In this document: positions 7,141 through 15,363 of the stretch, in pieces
Numbering within the stretch: position 1 is the first letter of the stretch
Layout of the letters: each line of letters starts with the position of its first letter
NCBI RefSeq assembly: GCF_039539445.1
Contig: NZ_BAABDD010000050.1
Location: forward strand, 1-21,457
Reading direction: 5' to 3'
Length of the DNA stretch: 21,457 bases
Source of the DNA: Salinactinospora qingdaonensis
Lineage (GTDB): Bacteria > Actinomycetota > Actinomycetes > Streptosporangiales > Streptosporangiaceae
Notes under the pieces: model-generated
Database searches by the model: none
What the model saw: the letters and a program-made list of their open reading frames with translations, nothing else
What the model was told of the DNA's origin: nothing
Made by a program: the position numbers and the translations under genes

Positions 7141-7432
7141 AACGTCCTCGGGTTGGTCACTCGAAACTCGTCCCCACAACTGTGGCCGTGTGCGCGATGG
7201 GTACCGCCACCTCGTGTGTTACAGACATATCCACCCCAGATAGTTTATGTGGCCTAATCACCAAGTGTCGCCGATAAGCGACTTTGTGTAAACTAAGCAC
7301 TACCTGAGAGAATCGCCCGATTCGCCCCAGAATACTGCGACAGGTAGCCTGGTGACTGCACATCGTAGAGCCCTGTGCACCAACGGGGGAGTACCTTACT
7401 TCCCCCCTTTCCACTCTAGGGCGATGCCGCTA
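7141..7432 (-). other. Upstream region of the GGDEF-EAL gene; possible leader peptide
   Basis: This 292-bp gap is more AT-rich than its surroundings and probably holds the promoter of the GGDEF-EAL gene. It contains a GTCGC/GCGAC stem (7267-7282), a TCACCAAGTGTCG element (7258-7270) that partly matches the BldD box as I recall it, and a 23-codon ATG frame (7228-7157) with GGGGTGG close upstream, ending 16 bases before the GGDEF-EAL start. None of these is proven. No larger gene is supported. Confidence 0.35.
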
Positions 7433-9631
7433 CTACTCTTCGTGATCCTCGGCTTCATCGGCAACGCCGCTCCGCGCCCTGGCTACATCCGGCCCGTGTC
7501 GTAGCAGGATCTCGAACCCCTCCTCATCGAGAATCGGCACGCCAAGCTGGCGGGCCTTGTCGTACTTCGACCCAGGGCTCTCGCCGGCCACAACGAAATC
7601 GGTCTTCTTCGACACCGAGCCCGTCACGCGCCCGCCGCGGTGCTGCACCGCCTCTTTGGCGGTGTCGCGGCTGAACCCCTCCAGGGAGCCGGTCACCACC
7701 ACGGAAAGCCCCTCCAGCGGGCGCGGCCCAAGGTCGCCCTCCTCCTGCATCCGAACACCGGCGGTCCGCCATTTGGCCACGATGTCGCGGTGCCAGTCAA
7801 CGGAGAACCACTCGATGATCGACCCCGCGATCGTGGGGCCGACCCCGTCGACGGCGAGAAGTTCTTCCTCACTGGCGGCGGCGATGGCGTCGATGGAGCG
7901 GAAGTGGCGAGCCAAATCCTCGGCGGCACGCGGGCCGACGTGGCGGATCGACAGCGCCACCAGCACCCGCCATAACGGCTGCTGTTTGGCCGCCTCCAAC
8001 TCCTCGAACAGTTTCTCCACCGTTTTCTTCGGCTCGCCGTCCTTGTTGGCGAAGAACGTGACGACTTTGGGTTCGCCGGTGTCGGGGTCGATCTTGGGCT
8101 CGGTGGTGTCGGGGTCGAGGACCAGCGTCTTGATCGGCAAAAGCTGGTCTACGGTGAGGAAGAACAGGTCGCCCTCGTCGGCCAGGGGCGGCTTGGCCGG
8201 CTCCAGCGGCTGGGTCAGCGCGGTGGCGCCCACATAGCCCAGCGTCTCGATGTCGAGCGCCTTGCGACTGGCCACGTAGAACAGCCGCTCCCGGAGCTGT
8301 CCCGGGCAGGAACGGGCGTTGGGGCAGCGCAGATCGACATCGCCCTCCTTTTGCCGCCCCAGGGTCGTGCCACACTCCGGGCAGGTCTCGGGCATGACGA
8401 AGGCGCGCTCTGAGCCGTCGCGGCGCTCCAGCACCGGCCCCAGAATCTCGGGGATCACGTCGCCGGCCTTGCGCAGCATGACCGTGTCGCCGATGAGGAC
8501 GCCCTTGCGTTCGACCTCCTCGGCGTTGTGCAGTGTGGCGAACTCCACTTCCGAACCGGCGACCATGACCGGCTCCATAACGCCGTAGGGGGTGACCCGG
8601 CCGGTGCGCCCGACATTGACCCGGATATCGACCAGCTTGGTGGTGACCTCCTCGGGCGGGTACTTGTAGGCGATGGCCCACCGCGGGGCGCGGCTGGTCG
8701 AGCCCAGGCGGCGCTGGGTGGAGACCTCGTCGACCTTGACGACCACACCGTCGATCTCGTAGTCGGGCTCGTGGCGGTGCTCGGCGTAGTAGTCGATGTA
8801 GTCGCGCACTTCGTCGAGCGAGCCGACGACGCGGTAGCGGTCGCTGACCGGCAGCCCCCACGCCCGCAGCAGCTCGTAGGCGTGCGACTGGTGGGTGAAG
8901 GAGACCCCCCGGTGCGCGCCCACCCCGTGAACCAGCATGGTCAGCGGCCGAGTGGCGGCCACCCGCGGGTCCTTCTGGCGCAGCGAGCCCGCCGCGGCGT
9001 TGCGCGGGTTGCGGAACTCGTCTTGGCCGTCGGCGGCCAGCCGTGCGTTGAGCTCCTTGAACGCCTGGCCCGGCAGGAACACCTCCCCGCGCACCTCCAG
9101 CAGCTCCGGCACCGGCTCGGTGGAGTCGTCGAGATGGACCGGGATGGCGTCGATGGTGCGCAGGTTGAGCGTGATCTCCTCACCCACGCGGCCGTCGCCA
9201 CGGGTGGCTCCCCGCACCAAGCGCCCGTTCTCGTAAAGCAGATCCACCGCCAACCCGTCGATCTTGAGCTCGCACAGGTAGGCGCCGACCTCGGTCTCGC
9301 CCTCCACCCGCTGCGCCCAGGCCAGCAGCTCCTCGGGGCTGAAGGCGTTGTCCAGGCTCTCCATGCGCTCGGGGTGCTCGACGGGGGCGAACTCGTTGCT
9401 GATGGGCGCCCCCACCTTCTGGGTGGGCGAGTCCGGGGTGATCAGCGAGGGGTAGTGCTGCTCCAACTCCTGTAGCTCGGCCATGAGCGCGTCATAGTCG
9501 GCGTCGGGGATGATGGGCGCGCCCATGTAGTAGCGGTAACTGTAGTCGTCGATGTCCTGGGACAGCGCGGCGTGACGCTCGCGTACCTTCGCCGGGACCC
9601 CCTCGACCATGGCCGATTCCTGCTCACTCAC
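7433..9631 (-). CDS. ligA: NAD-dependent DNA ligase LigA
   Basis: LigA (about 732 aa) seals nicks in duplex DNA during replication and repair, using NAD+ as adenylate donor. Domains in order: Ia (YSYRYYMGAPIIPDADYD), the adenylation domain with the active lysine in KIDG (Lys123), the OB fold, a four-cysteine zinc finger (Cys417, 420, 436, 442), helix-hairpin-helix repeats (about 560-615) and a C-terminal BRCT domain (about 637-715, PLEGLSVVVTGSLEGF). The GTG start at 9631 follows AAGGA; earlier in-frame codons lack a good site. An insert around residues 490-530 is of the kind seen in actinobacterial LigA proteins, and within it a nine-residue unit is duplicated (residues 505-522). The gene follows the MetE-like gene by 57 bp containing a hairpin. 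Confidence 0.97.
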   Translation of the reverse strand: MSEQESAMVEGVPAKVRERHAALSQDIDDYSYRYYMGAPIIPDADYDALMAELQELEQHYPSLITPDSPTQKVGAPISNEFAPVEHPERMESLDNAFSPEELLAWAQRVEGETEVGAYLCELKIDGLAVDLLYENGRLVRGATRGDGRVGEEITLNLRTIDAIPVHLDDSTEPVPELLEVRGEVFLPGQAFKELNARLAADGQDEFRNPRNAAAGSLRQKDPRVAATRPLTMLVHGVGAHRGVSFTHQSHAYELLRAWGLPVSDRYRVVGSLDEVRDYIDYYAEHRHEPDYEIDGVVVKVDEVSTQRRLGSTSRAPRWAIAYKYPPEEVTTKLVDIRVNVGRTGRVTPYGVMEPVMVAGSEVEFATLHNAEEVERKGVLIGDTVMLRKAGDVIPEILGPVLERRDGSERAFVMPETCPECGTTLGRQKEGDVDLRCPNARSCPGQLRERLFYVASRKALDIETLGYVGATALTQPLEPAKPPLADEGDLFFLTVDQLLPIKTLVLDPDTTEPKIDPDTGEPKVVTFFANKDGEPKKTVEKLFEELEAAKQQPLWRVLVALSIRHVGPRAAEDLARHFRSIDAIAAASEEELLAVDGVGPTIAGSIIEWFSVDWHRDIVAKWRTAGVRMQEEGDLGPRPLEGLSVVVTGSLEGFSRDTAKEAVQHRGGRVTGSVSKKTDFVVAGESPGSKYDKARQLGVPILDEEGFEILLRHGPDVARARSGVADEAEDHEE

Positions 9632-9676
9632 AGTGGGCACGTCCTTCCACTCACGCCGGCACCGGACTACCGGCAC

Positions 9677-9697
9677 CGGCTGTGACTCTCACAGCCG
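9677..9697 (-). terminator. Perfect 9-bp hairpin overlapping the MetE-like stop codon
   Basis: CGGCTGTGA (9677-9685) and TCACAGCCG (9689-9697) are exactly complementary around a 3-base loop. The right arm contains the stop codon of the MetE-like gene. It may be a weak terminator or attenuator before ligA, or an mRNA-end stabiliser. No T-run follows. Confidence 0.4.
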
Positions 9698-10711
9698 TGG
9701 CTCCTCGTGGAGCACCCTCGCTCCCGCCACGCAGGCGGCCAACGCCGCGCGGGCGTAGCCGGGTGAGGCGTGGGCCAACCCGCAGGTGGGGGTGACGACC
9801 ACCGCGCGGGCCAGCAGTTCCGGGTCGAACCCGAGACGGTGCCACAGCTCACGTATAGGACCGACGTTAGTGGCAGGTTCGGACAGATGCGTGTCGGTAC
9901 TCGCGACGGTGCCCAGAAAGAGCCCTACCCCCTCCTCCACGGCCTCGCCGATCGCCTCGTCGCTGTCCTGACGCAGCGCAGTGGCGTCTACCCCCAGGAC
10001 GCGGGCGCCGCTGCGGCGCAGCAGATCGACCGGAACGGCGGGGGCGCAGCAGTGGACGGCCGGGATGGCCGCAGTGTCGGCAATGGCGGCGAAAACCGTG
10101 CGCAGGCGCTCCTCCACCGTGACCGGCTCCACGGCGCGCAGCGTCGCATAGCCGCTGGCGGTGGGGACCGTGCCGCGCAGTACAGCCGGCAGGAAGGGCT
10201 CGTCGAGCTGCACCAGCGGGCGGGCGCCGGGCACCAGCGCCCGTACGCGGGCGATGTGGCTGCCGATCGCCTCGGTCAGGGAGGCACACAGGTCGGCGAC
10301 GGCGCCGGCGTCGGCCAGGAGTTTTTCGCCGCTGCGCAGCTCGATGCCGGCCGCCAGTGTCCACGGCCCGGCGAGCTGGATCTTGAGCGGGCCGGTGTAG
10401 TCGCCGGCGTGCTCCTCCAAGACGTCGAGGTCGTAGGAGAGGTAGCTGGTGGCGCGTCTGAGGTCGCGGCCGGGGCGCTGCGCCACGCGCCAGCCGGAGG
10501 GCTGGGCCTCGACGGGAAACTCCACCAGCAGGGCGGCGCTACGGCCGATCATGTCGGCGCCGGGGCCGCGCGCCGGCAGTTCCGGCAGGTGGACCAGATC
10601 CGGCAGCTCGCCGGCGATGATCCGCATCGCCTCGTCGGGGTCGGTGCCGGGGAAGGAGCCGACTCCGGTCGCGCTCGCCGGGGGCCAGGGGTAATTCAAC
10701 TGCTCACTCAC
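9689..10711 (-). CDS. Methionine synthase, cobalamin-independent-like (MetE C-terminal domain type)
   Basis: At 340 aa this corresponds to only the catalytic C-terminal barrel of MetE, not the roughly 750-aa two-domain enzyme. The family core is visible: TGVGSFPGTDPDEA near the N-terminus, LAGPWTLA, LVQLDEP at 166-172, and the zinc ligands His220 and Cys222 in VHCCAP plus Cys310 in TPTCGLA. MetE transfers a methyl group from methyltetrahydrofolate to homocysteine. Short single-domain homologues may use another methyl donor or substrate, so methionine synthesis is possible but unproven. The GTG at 10711 opens MSEQLNYPWP. It lies 51 bp downstream of the DedA-like gene and 57 bp upstream of ligA. 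No cobalamin or S-adenosylmethionine riboswitch is apparent nearby. Confidence 0.88.
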   Translation of the reverse strand: MSEQLNYPWPPASATGVGSFPGTDPDEAMRIIAGELPDLVHLPELPARGPGADMIGRSAALLVEFPVEAQPSGWRVAQRPGRDLRRATSYLSYDLDVLEEHAGDYTGPLKIQLAGPWTLAAGIELRSGEKLLADAGAVADLCASLTEAIGSHIARVRALVPGARPLVQLDEPFLPAVLRGTVPTASGYATLRAVEPVTVEERLRTVFAAIADTAAIPAVHCCAPAVPVDLLRRSGARVLGVDATALRQDSDEAIGEAVEEGVGLFLGTVASTDTHLSEPATNVGPIRELWHRLGFDPELLARAVVVTPTCGLAHASPGYARAALAACVAGARVLHEEPRL

Positions 10712-10762
10712 GGTGGCTCAGCATATTCGCCATAGCCGGCTACACCTTGTCCGCGTGCCGGT

Positions 10763-11293
10763 TTAGGTTCCCAGCGGCTGCTGGGACCGCTCGCTGTCGT
10801 CGTTGTCGTCTCCGGGCTCGGCGCCGCGGGCGCTCCGGCGGCGCCACACAAGCAGGATCACGGCCGCACCCAGCAGCACGGCCACCGCCACCGCTAGCAG
10901 GGGCGAACTGAGAAAGAGCGACCACCAGGCGGTGATCGCGGCGACCCCGCCGAGGCTGTAGAGCGTGGCCCAGATGAGAGAGCCGAAGAACAGCGCGACG
11001 AGATAGCGGATGTAGCCCATCCGCATCACGCCGGCGGCCAGGTTCACGGCGGTTTGCAGGCCCACGGTGGCAAACGACAGCGTGACGGCCGGCGCTCCGA
11101 ACCGGTTGATCAGCCGCTCGGCCCGGGTCAGCCGGTCGCCCAGCCGAGCGGCGATCCGGGAGCGGTGCACACCCGCCCCGATGCCCCTGCCGGCCCAGTA
11201 GATGAGTTGGGTTCGGGCGAAGACGATGCAGAACAGGGAAAGGTAGACCCCCCAGAAGGGCAGCCCTTCGAGGAACCCGTACGACGATCCCAT
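10763..11293 (-). CDS. DedA/VTT-domain family membrane protein
   Basis: A 176-aa integral membrane protein with hydrophobic segments near residues 10-27, 66-88, 95-119 and 130-150, and a charged cytoplasmic tail (RRRSARG, then an Asp/Glu-rich end). The central part RFGAPAVTLSFATVGLQTAV followed by GYIRYLVALFFGSLIWATLY resembles the VTT (SNARE-associated/DedA) domain. DedA relatives act in membrane lipid transport, including undecaprenyl phosphate or phosphatidylethanolamine flipping, and in membrane-potential homeostasis; which applies here is unknown. The ATG at 11293 is preferred because GAGGGGG precedes it by a suitable distance; a codon five residues earlier is possible. The 123 bp between this start and the mnmA stop show no gene. 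Confidence 0.8.
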   Translation of the reverse strand: MGSSYGFLEGLPFWGVYLSLFCIVFARTQLIYWAGRGIGAGVHRSRIAARLGDRLTRAERLINRFGAPAVTLSFATVGLQTAVNLAAGVMRMGYIRYLVALFFGSLIWATLYSLGGVAAITAWWSLFLSSPLLAVAVAVLLGAAVILLVWRRRSARGAEPGDDNDDSERSQQPLGT

Positions 11294-11416
11294 CCGCCGC
11301 CCCCTCATCTTGGGAACTATGCCATGCCTAACCTAACCTCCGAGTGGAGCGAAGGCGATAGGGGGACGGTGCGAGCACGCATACACCCCGTGTTGCGCCG
11401 GTGAGGGGCGGGGCCG

Positions 11417-12511
11417 CTACAGCGCCGAGGCGGACGCGGCCTCCTGGGAGACCCGCCCGGTGCCGGCGATTGTGGCTGAGCCCAACACTGTGTCGCCGTC
11501 GTAGAGCACGGCAGCCTGCCCCGTGGCCACGCCGGTCGCCGGCTCGGCGAGGTGGATCACCAACTCCTCACCGCGCTGCCAGGCGTGGCACTCGTGCACC
11601 TCGCCGTGGGCGCGCAACTGCACCCGGCAGGCGAACGGCGCGGCGAGCGGCGCGCAGCCGCTCCACACCGGACGCTCCCCGATGATCTCGTCGACCGCCA
11701 GGGACTCACGCGGCCCCACCCGCACCGTGTTGTTGACCGGCTCGATGGAGAGCACGTAGCGACGGTTGGTCGCGCCGCCGAGGTTGAGCCCCTTGCGCTG
11801 GCCCACCGTGAAGGCGTGCGCGCCGGAGTGGCTGCCCAGCACCTCACCCGACTCGTCGACGATGGGCCCCGGCTCGTTGCCCAACCGGTCGTTGAGGAAA
11901 CCGGCGGTGTCGCCGTCGGCGATGAAGCAGATGTCGTGGCTGTCGGGCTTGTCGGCCACCGTCAGGCCACGGCGGTCGGCCTCGGCACGCACCTCGGACT
12001 TGGTGCAGTCGCCCAACGGGAACATGGCATGAGAGATCTGCTCGGAAGTGAGCACGGCCAGCACATAGGACTGGTCCTTGGCCTCGTCGACGCTGCGGCA
12101 CAGCCGGCCGTCGATCTTGCGCACGTGGTGGCCGGTGCACACCGCGTCGAAGCCCAACGCCACCGCGCGGTCGAGCACCGCGGCGAACTTGATCTTCTCG
12201 TTGCAGCGCATGCACGGGTTGGGGGTGCGGCCCGCGGCGTACTCCGAGACGAAGTCCTGGACCACATCGCGGTCGAACTCCTCGGCCATGTCCCATACGT
12301 AGAAGGGGATACCGATGATGTCGGCGGCCCGCCGGGCGTCACGGGAGTCCTCGGCCGTGCAGCATCCGCGCGCGCCCGTGCGGTAGGACTGCGGGTTTTT
12401 CGACAGCGCCAAGTGCACGCCGGTAACGTCGTGGCCGGCCTCGGCAGCGCGCGCTGCCGCCACAGCGGAGTCAACGCCGCCCGACATGGCGGCGAGTACA
12501 CGCAAAGTCAT
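11417..12511 (-). CDS. mnmA: tRNA-specific 2-thiouridylase MnmA
   Basis: MnmA (364 aa, also called TrmU) inserts sulfur at the 2-position of the wobble uridine (U34) in tRNA(Lys, Glu, Gln), activating the base with ATP. The PP-loop SGGVDS is at residues 10-15. The catalytic cysteine in NPCMRCN is Cys103, and the second, persulfide-bearing cysteine is Cys195 in SHDICFIADGD. HAFTVGQRKGLN and the C-terminal beta-barrel are normal. The ATG at 12511 is preceded by GGAAGGTG at good spacing. The sulfur donor is probably the cysteine desulfurase encoded about 1.3 kb away on the same strand, separated by a plus-strand gene that must interrupt any shared transcript. The start region is divergent with that DUF695-like gene. 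Confidence 0.97.
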   Translation of the reverse strand: MTLRVLAAMSGGVDSAVAAARAAEAGHDVTGVHLALSKNPQSYRTGARGCCTAEDSRDARRAADIIGIPFYVWDMAEEFDRDVVQDFVSEYAAGRTPNPCMRCNEKIKFAAVLDRAVALGFDAVCTGHHVRKIDGRLCRSVDEAKDQSYVLAVLTSEQISHAMFPLGDCTKSEVRAEADRRGLTVADKPDSHDICFIADGDTAGFLNDRLGNEPGPIVDESGEVLGSHSGAHAFTVGQRKGLNLGGATNRRYVLSIEPVNNTVRVGPRESLAVDEIIGERPVWSGCAPLAAPFACRVQLRAHGEVHECHAWQRGEELVIHLAEPATGVATGQAAVLYDGDTVLGSATIAGTGRVSQEAASASAL

Positions 12512-12541
12512 AGCACCTTCCAGCGTATCGGCCCCGCGGAG

Positions 12542-12553
12542 GGCCCTAGGGCC
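12542..12553. repeat. Perfect 12-bp palindrome in the mnmA/DUF695 intergenic region
   Basis: GGCCCTAGGGCC reads the same on both strands and lies 31 bp upstream of the mnmA start and 85 bp upstream of the divergent gene. It could be a regulator-binding site, but GC-rich DNA yields such palindromes by chance. Confidence 0.5.
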
Positions 12554-12637
12554 AACCAGCGGTGGTTTCTGCCGCTTTCACCCGTTTTCCTGGCTCTCCA
12601 GGTAAGGGGCACTGCGCGATTCTGCGAAAATCGAGGT

Positions 12638-13798
12638 ATGGCTCTGTTCCGTCGTCGTCGTTCTACCACCAACGACTCCGCTGTCGCCGTGGACGAATTC
12701 TGGTCTCAATGGGCCGATCTCCGCGACGAACTCGCAGCTTCGGTGGACGCCAAGACCGCCGTCCCCGATGAGGTCGCCCAACGCCTGACCGAACGTGTCC
12801 GGCGGCTCCACGAGAACCTGACCTGGGACGTCTGTCCCGCCCCGCGGCCCGCCCCACAAGGGCTGGACGAACTCGCCGCCTCCTTCGACGACGAGGCCCG
12901 GACCCTCCTCTCCGGGGACGAGGACGCCTCCCAAACTGCCGAGGAACCCGCCTATGCGCTGATCCTCAGCGCCGGCGCCGACGAGAACGCCCGCGTGGTT
13001 GCGGAGCAATGGCGGCGTGCCGCCCCCAACGAGCCCCAGTGGCGCTTCTTCGGGGCTCGCCCCGCCGACCACGAACAACTCACCACCTCACTGACGTGGC
13101 ACGACCACGAACTCGACCTGGCCCACGCCACGGTGGCGCTGCGGGTGGACCAAAAGGCCGGCACGATCGAGGCCAGCGTCTACCACCCGGATTTCATGTT
13201 CCTCGACGAGGAGACCCAAGTCGGCGTGGCCAAGAAGGTGGCGCTGCTGGCCCTGGGAGAGGACGACTACATCCGCTGGATCGGCTCGGTCACCCCGCTC
13301 ACCGAAAAGCCGCTCGACCCGCTACCACCCACATCGATGCCCGCTGTCGTGCGGCAACTCGCCGACGCGCTGGGCGGCGGCTGGGTCACGTTGCAGGGCC
13401 GCATCCCGCTGCGGGGCACCACACAGATCCTCGTGCGCCATCCGCTGCACCGCCGCGACTTCCCCGCCTTCACCCTCTACACCCAGGTCACGGTCAACTA
13501 CGCCAACTCCGACAGCGACAAGATGCCCGCGGGCGACTCCAGCGTGGCGCTGGAGGAGTTCAGCACGAGGCTGCGCTCGCTGCTAAACGACAACGGCGCG
13601 CTCCTGGCACAGCAGACCGGCGGCGGCCAGCGCCAATTCCACTTCTACATCGACCCCGAATCGGGTGTGCTGCCTGAGCTGGAAATGGCCGTGCGCGAGT
13701 GGAAAGAGGGGCGGACCCGGCTGGAGACGCTGCTCGATCCGCACTGGGAGACCATCGAGCCCATCATCAAGCCGATCCGGCGCCGCCTGGGCCAGTGA
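12638..13798 (+). CDS. DUF695-like hypothetical protein
   Basis: A 386-aa acidic soluble protein with no signal peptide or membrane segment. It starts MALFRRRR, followed by a helical region (FWSQWADLRDELAASVD, VAQRLTERVRRLHENL). The middle holds two similar-looking alpha/beta parts. The C-terminus contains FHFYIDPESG, a helix and RTRLETLLDPHWETIEPI, which reminds me of the DUF695 family; biochemical role unknown. The ATG at 12638 is chosen because the preceding in-frame sequence is the reversed mnmA region and cannot be coding. Only a GAGG very close to the ATG serves as ribosome binding site. It is divergent from mnmA and ends exactly where the cysteine desulfurase gene ends, with stop codons back to back. 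Codon use matches neighbouring core genes, so it looks resident. Confidence 0.85.
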   Translation: MALFRRRRSTTNDSAVAVDEFWSQWADLRDELAASVDAKTAVPDEVAQRLTERVRRLHENLTWDVCPAPRPAPQGLDELAASFDDEARTLLSGDEDASQTAEEPAYALILSAGADENARVVAEQWRRAAPNEPQWRFFGARPADHEQLTTSLTWHDHELDLAHATVALRVDQKAGTIEASVYHPDFMFLDEETQVGVAKKVALLALGEDDYIRWIGSVTPLTEKPLDPLPPTSMPAVVRQLADALGGGWVTLQGRIPLRGTTQILVRHPLHRRDFPAFTLYTQVTVNYANSDSDKMPAGDSSVALEEFSTRLRSLLNDNGALLAQQTGGGQRQFHFYIDPESGVLPELEMAVREWKEGRTRLETLLDPHWETIEPIIKPIRRRLGQ

Positions 13799-14968
13799 TC
13801 AGCGCCGCTTGGCGCGGGCCGCGCGCGCCCGCGCCACGGCCGGACCGATCGCCTCGCCCAAGGCGCGCACATCGCCGTCGGTGGAGCCCCGCCCCAGGGA
13901 GAACCGCAGCGACGCGCGGGCGGTCTCAGGGTCGGCTCCCATCGCCAGAAGCACGTGACTGGGCTGCGACACTCCCGCCGAGCACGCCGACCCGGTGGAG
14001 CACTCGATGCCGTGGGCGTCGAGCAGCATCAGCAGCGCGTCACCCTCGCAGCCGGGAAACGTCAGGTGGGCCACCCCCGGTAGCCGGCTGTCCGCGTCGC
14101 CGTTGACCCGCACATCGGGGACGGCGTGGCGTACTGCCTCGACCAACTCCCCGCGCAGCCGCGCCAACTCCGCGGCGTGCTTCTCGCGCTCCTCGGCGGC
14201 CAGCCGCGCCGCCTCGGCAAAACCCCGCAGCAACGGGGTCATCAACGTCCCCGAACGCACGTCGCGCTCCTGGCCGCCGCCGTGCAGCACCGGGACCGGG
14301 TCGACCCCGCGGGCCAACAGCAGCGCGCCGGCGCCCACCGGGCCACCGATCTTGTGGCCGCTGACCGTGAGCGCCGAAACCCCACTGGCGGCAAAGTCCA
14401 CCGGGACCGCGCCCAACGCCTGGACGGCGTCAGTGTGGAATGGGACACCGAAGCGCGCAGCCACCGCCGCCAGCTCCATGACCGGCTGGAGGGTGCCGAC
14501 CTCGTTGTTGGCCCACATCACCGACACCAGCGCGACACTGTCGGGGTCGCGCTCGATCGCCGCGCGCAACGTCTGCGGAGCCACACGTCCCCGGGCGTCG
14601 ACGGGAAGCTCCTCGTACTCGGCCCCCTGGTGGTCGGCCATCCACCGGGCCGGATCGAGGACGGCGTGGTGCTCGACCGCGCTGATCAGGATGCGCCGGC
14701 GTCGAGAATCGGCCCGGTTGCGGGCCCAGTAGAGCCCCTTAACCGCGAGGTTGTCGGCTTCGGTGCCGCCACTGGTGAAGATCACCTCGTGCGGGGTGGC
14801 GTTCAGCGCGTCGGCGACCGCCTCACGCGCCTCCTCGACCACCCGGCGGGCACGCCGGCCCGCACCGTGCAGGGACGAGGGGTTGCCGAGTTCCCCGAAT
14901 TCTCCCGTCATCTCCGCGATGACCTCAGGGCGGAGCGGGGTTGTTGCGGCGTGATCCAGGTAAACCAT
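13799..14968 (-). CDS. Cysteine desulfurase (IscS/NifS-like)
   Basis: A 389-aa pyridoxal-phosphate enzyme that removes sulfur from cysteine as a protein-bound persulfide, leaving alanine. The N-terminal YLDHAATTPL, SGGTEADNLAV (67-77) and EHHAVL are typical. The cofactor lysine is Lys206 in SGHKIGGPVG, and the active-site cysteine is Cys329 in STGSACSAGVSQPSHVL. The sequence around the cysteine fits the IscS/NifS class rather than SufS. The likely partner is MnmA, encoded nearby, for tRNA thiolation; iron-sulfur cluster supply is also possible although no scaffold gene adjoins. The ATG at 14968 follows AAAGGG; the upstream in-frame extension of 25 residues is not family-like. The stop codon abuts that of the converging DUF695-like gene. 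Confidence 0.95.
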   Translation of the reverse strand: MVYLDHAATTPLRPEVIAEMTGEFGELGNPSSLHGAGRRARRVVEEAREAVADALNATPHEVIFTSGGTEADNLAVKGLYWARNRADSRRRRILISAVEHHAVLDPARWMADHQGAEYEELPVDARGRVAPQTLRAAIERDPDSVALVSVMWANNEVGTLQPVMELAAVAARFGVPFHTDAVQALGAVPVDFAASGVSALTVSGHKIGGPVGAGALLLARGVDPVPVLHGGGQERDVRSGTLMTPLLRGFAEAARLAAEEREKHAAELARLRGELVEAVRHAVPDVRVNGDADSRLPGVAHLTFPGCEGDALLMLLDAHGIECSTGSACSAGVSQPSHVLLAMGADPETARASLRFSLGRGSTDGDVRALGEAIGPAVARARAARAKRR

Positions 14969-15237
14969 GGCCCTTTCAGGATACGCCGTCAGCCCGCAAT
15001 GAACCGCGGTGCCGAGCCCGGAGATCCCCCATGTGGCAGCCAACCGCCCCCGGCTCCGCAGGGGAGATGAAGACCCTGCGAACAGCGCCGGAACACCGCG
15101 CTATCCCCACCGACACCGCAGGCCGCCCCGGTCTTCAGGGTGCCGACACCTCTCGCCGGCCGCGATCCGATCCCGCCGGCGCTGAAAGGCCGAACTCCGT
15201 CACCGGTGCCCAGCGCAGCGCAGGGGAGCCCGCTGGC

Positions 15238-15273
15238 CCCAGGAGCCAGGGCCAGCCGCGCCCGGCTCCTGGG
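15238..15273. repeat. Inverted repeat, possible second terminator
   Basis: CCCAGGAGCC (15238-15247) and GGCTCCTGGG (15264-15273) are perfect 10-bp arms around 16 bases. It lies about 140 bp downstream of the etfA stop and may back up the stronger hairpin at 15331. Confidence 0.5.
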
Positions 15274-15330
15274 CTGCCATGGGCGATGGCTGCCGCCCGC
15301 AGCTTCGACGATGCCAGGGTCACAACGGCC

Positions 15331-15363
15331 GGCGGGCGGCCCCGGACTCCGGGGCCGCCCGCC
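15331..15363 (-). terminator. Strong terminator hairpin of the etfBA operon
   Basis: GGCGGGCGGCCCCGG (15331-15345) pairs perfectly with 15349-15363 across a 3-base loop, giving a 15-bp all-GC stem 52 bp downstream of the etfA stop. It is typical of T-less actinobacterial terminators. Confidence 0.8.

Noticed and set aside
7157..7414. 85-codon minus-strand frame upstream of the GGDEF-EAL gene
   Set aside because: Unusual composition, no family, and it covers the expected promoter; only its last 23 codons are kept as a speculative leader.
9620..10711. Identical GTGAGTGAGCAG at the starts of ligA and the MetE-like gene
   Set aside because: Twelve bases encoding MSEQ; similarity stops there and is most simply chance or a favoured start context.
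11552..12637. Long plus-strand extension of the DUF695-like frame across mnmA
   Set aside because: It is the reverse of the well-conserved mnmA coding sequence; conserved content begins at the ATG at 12638.
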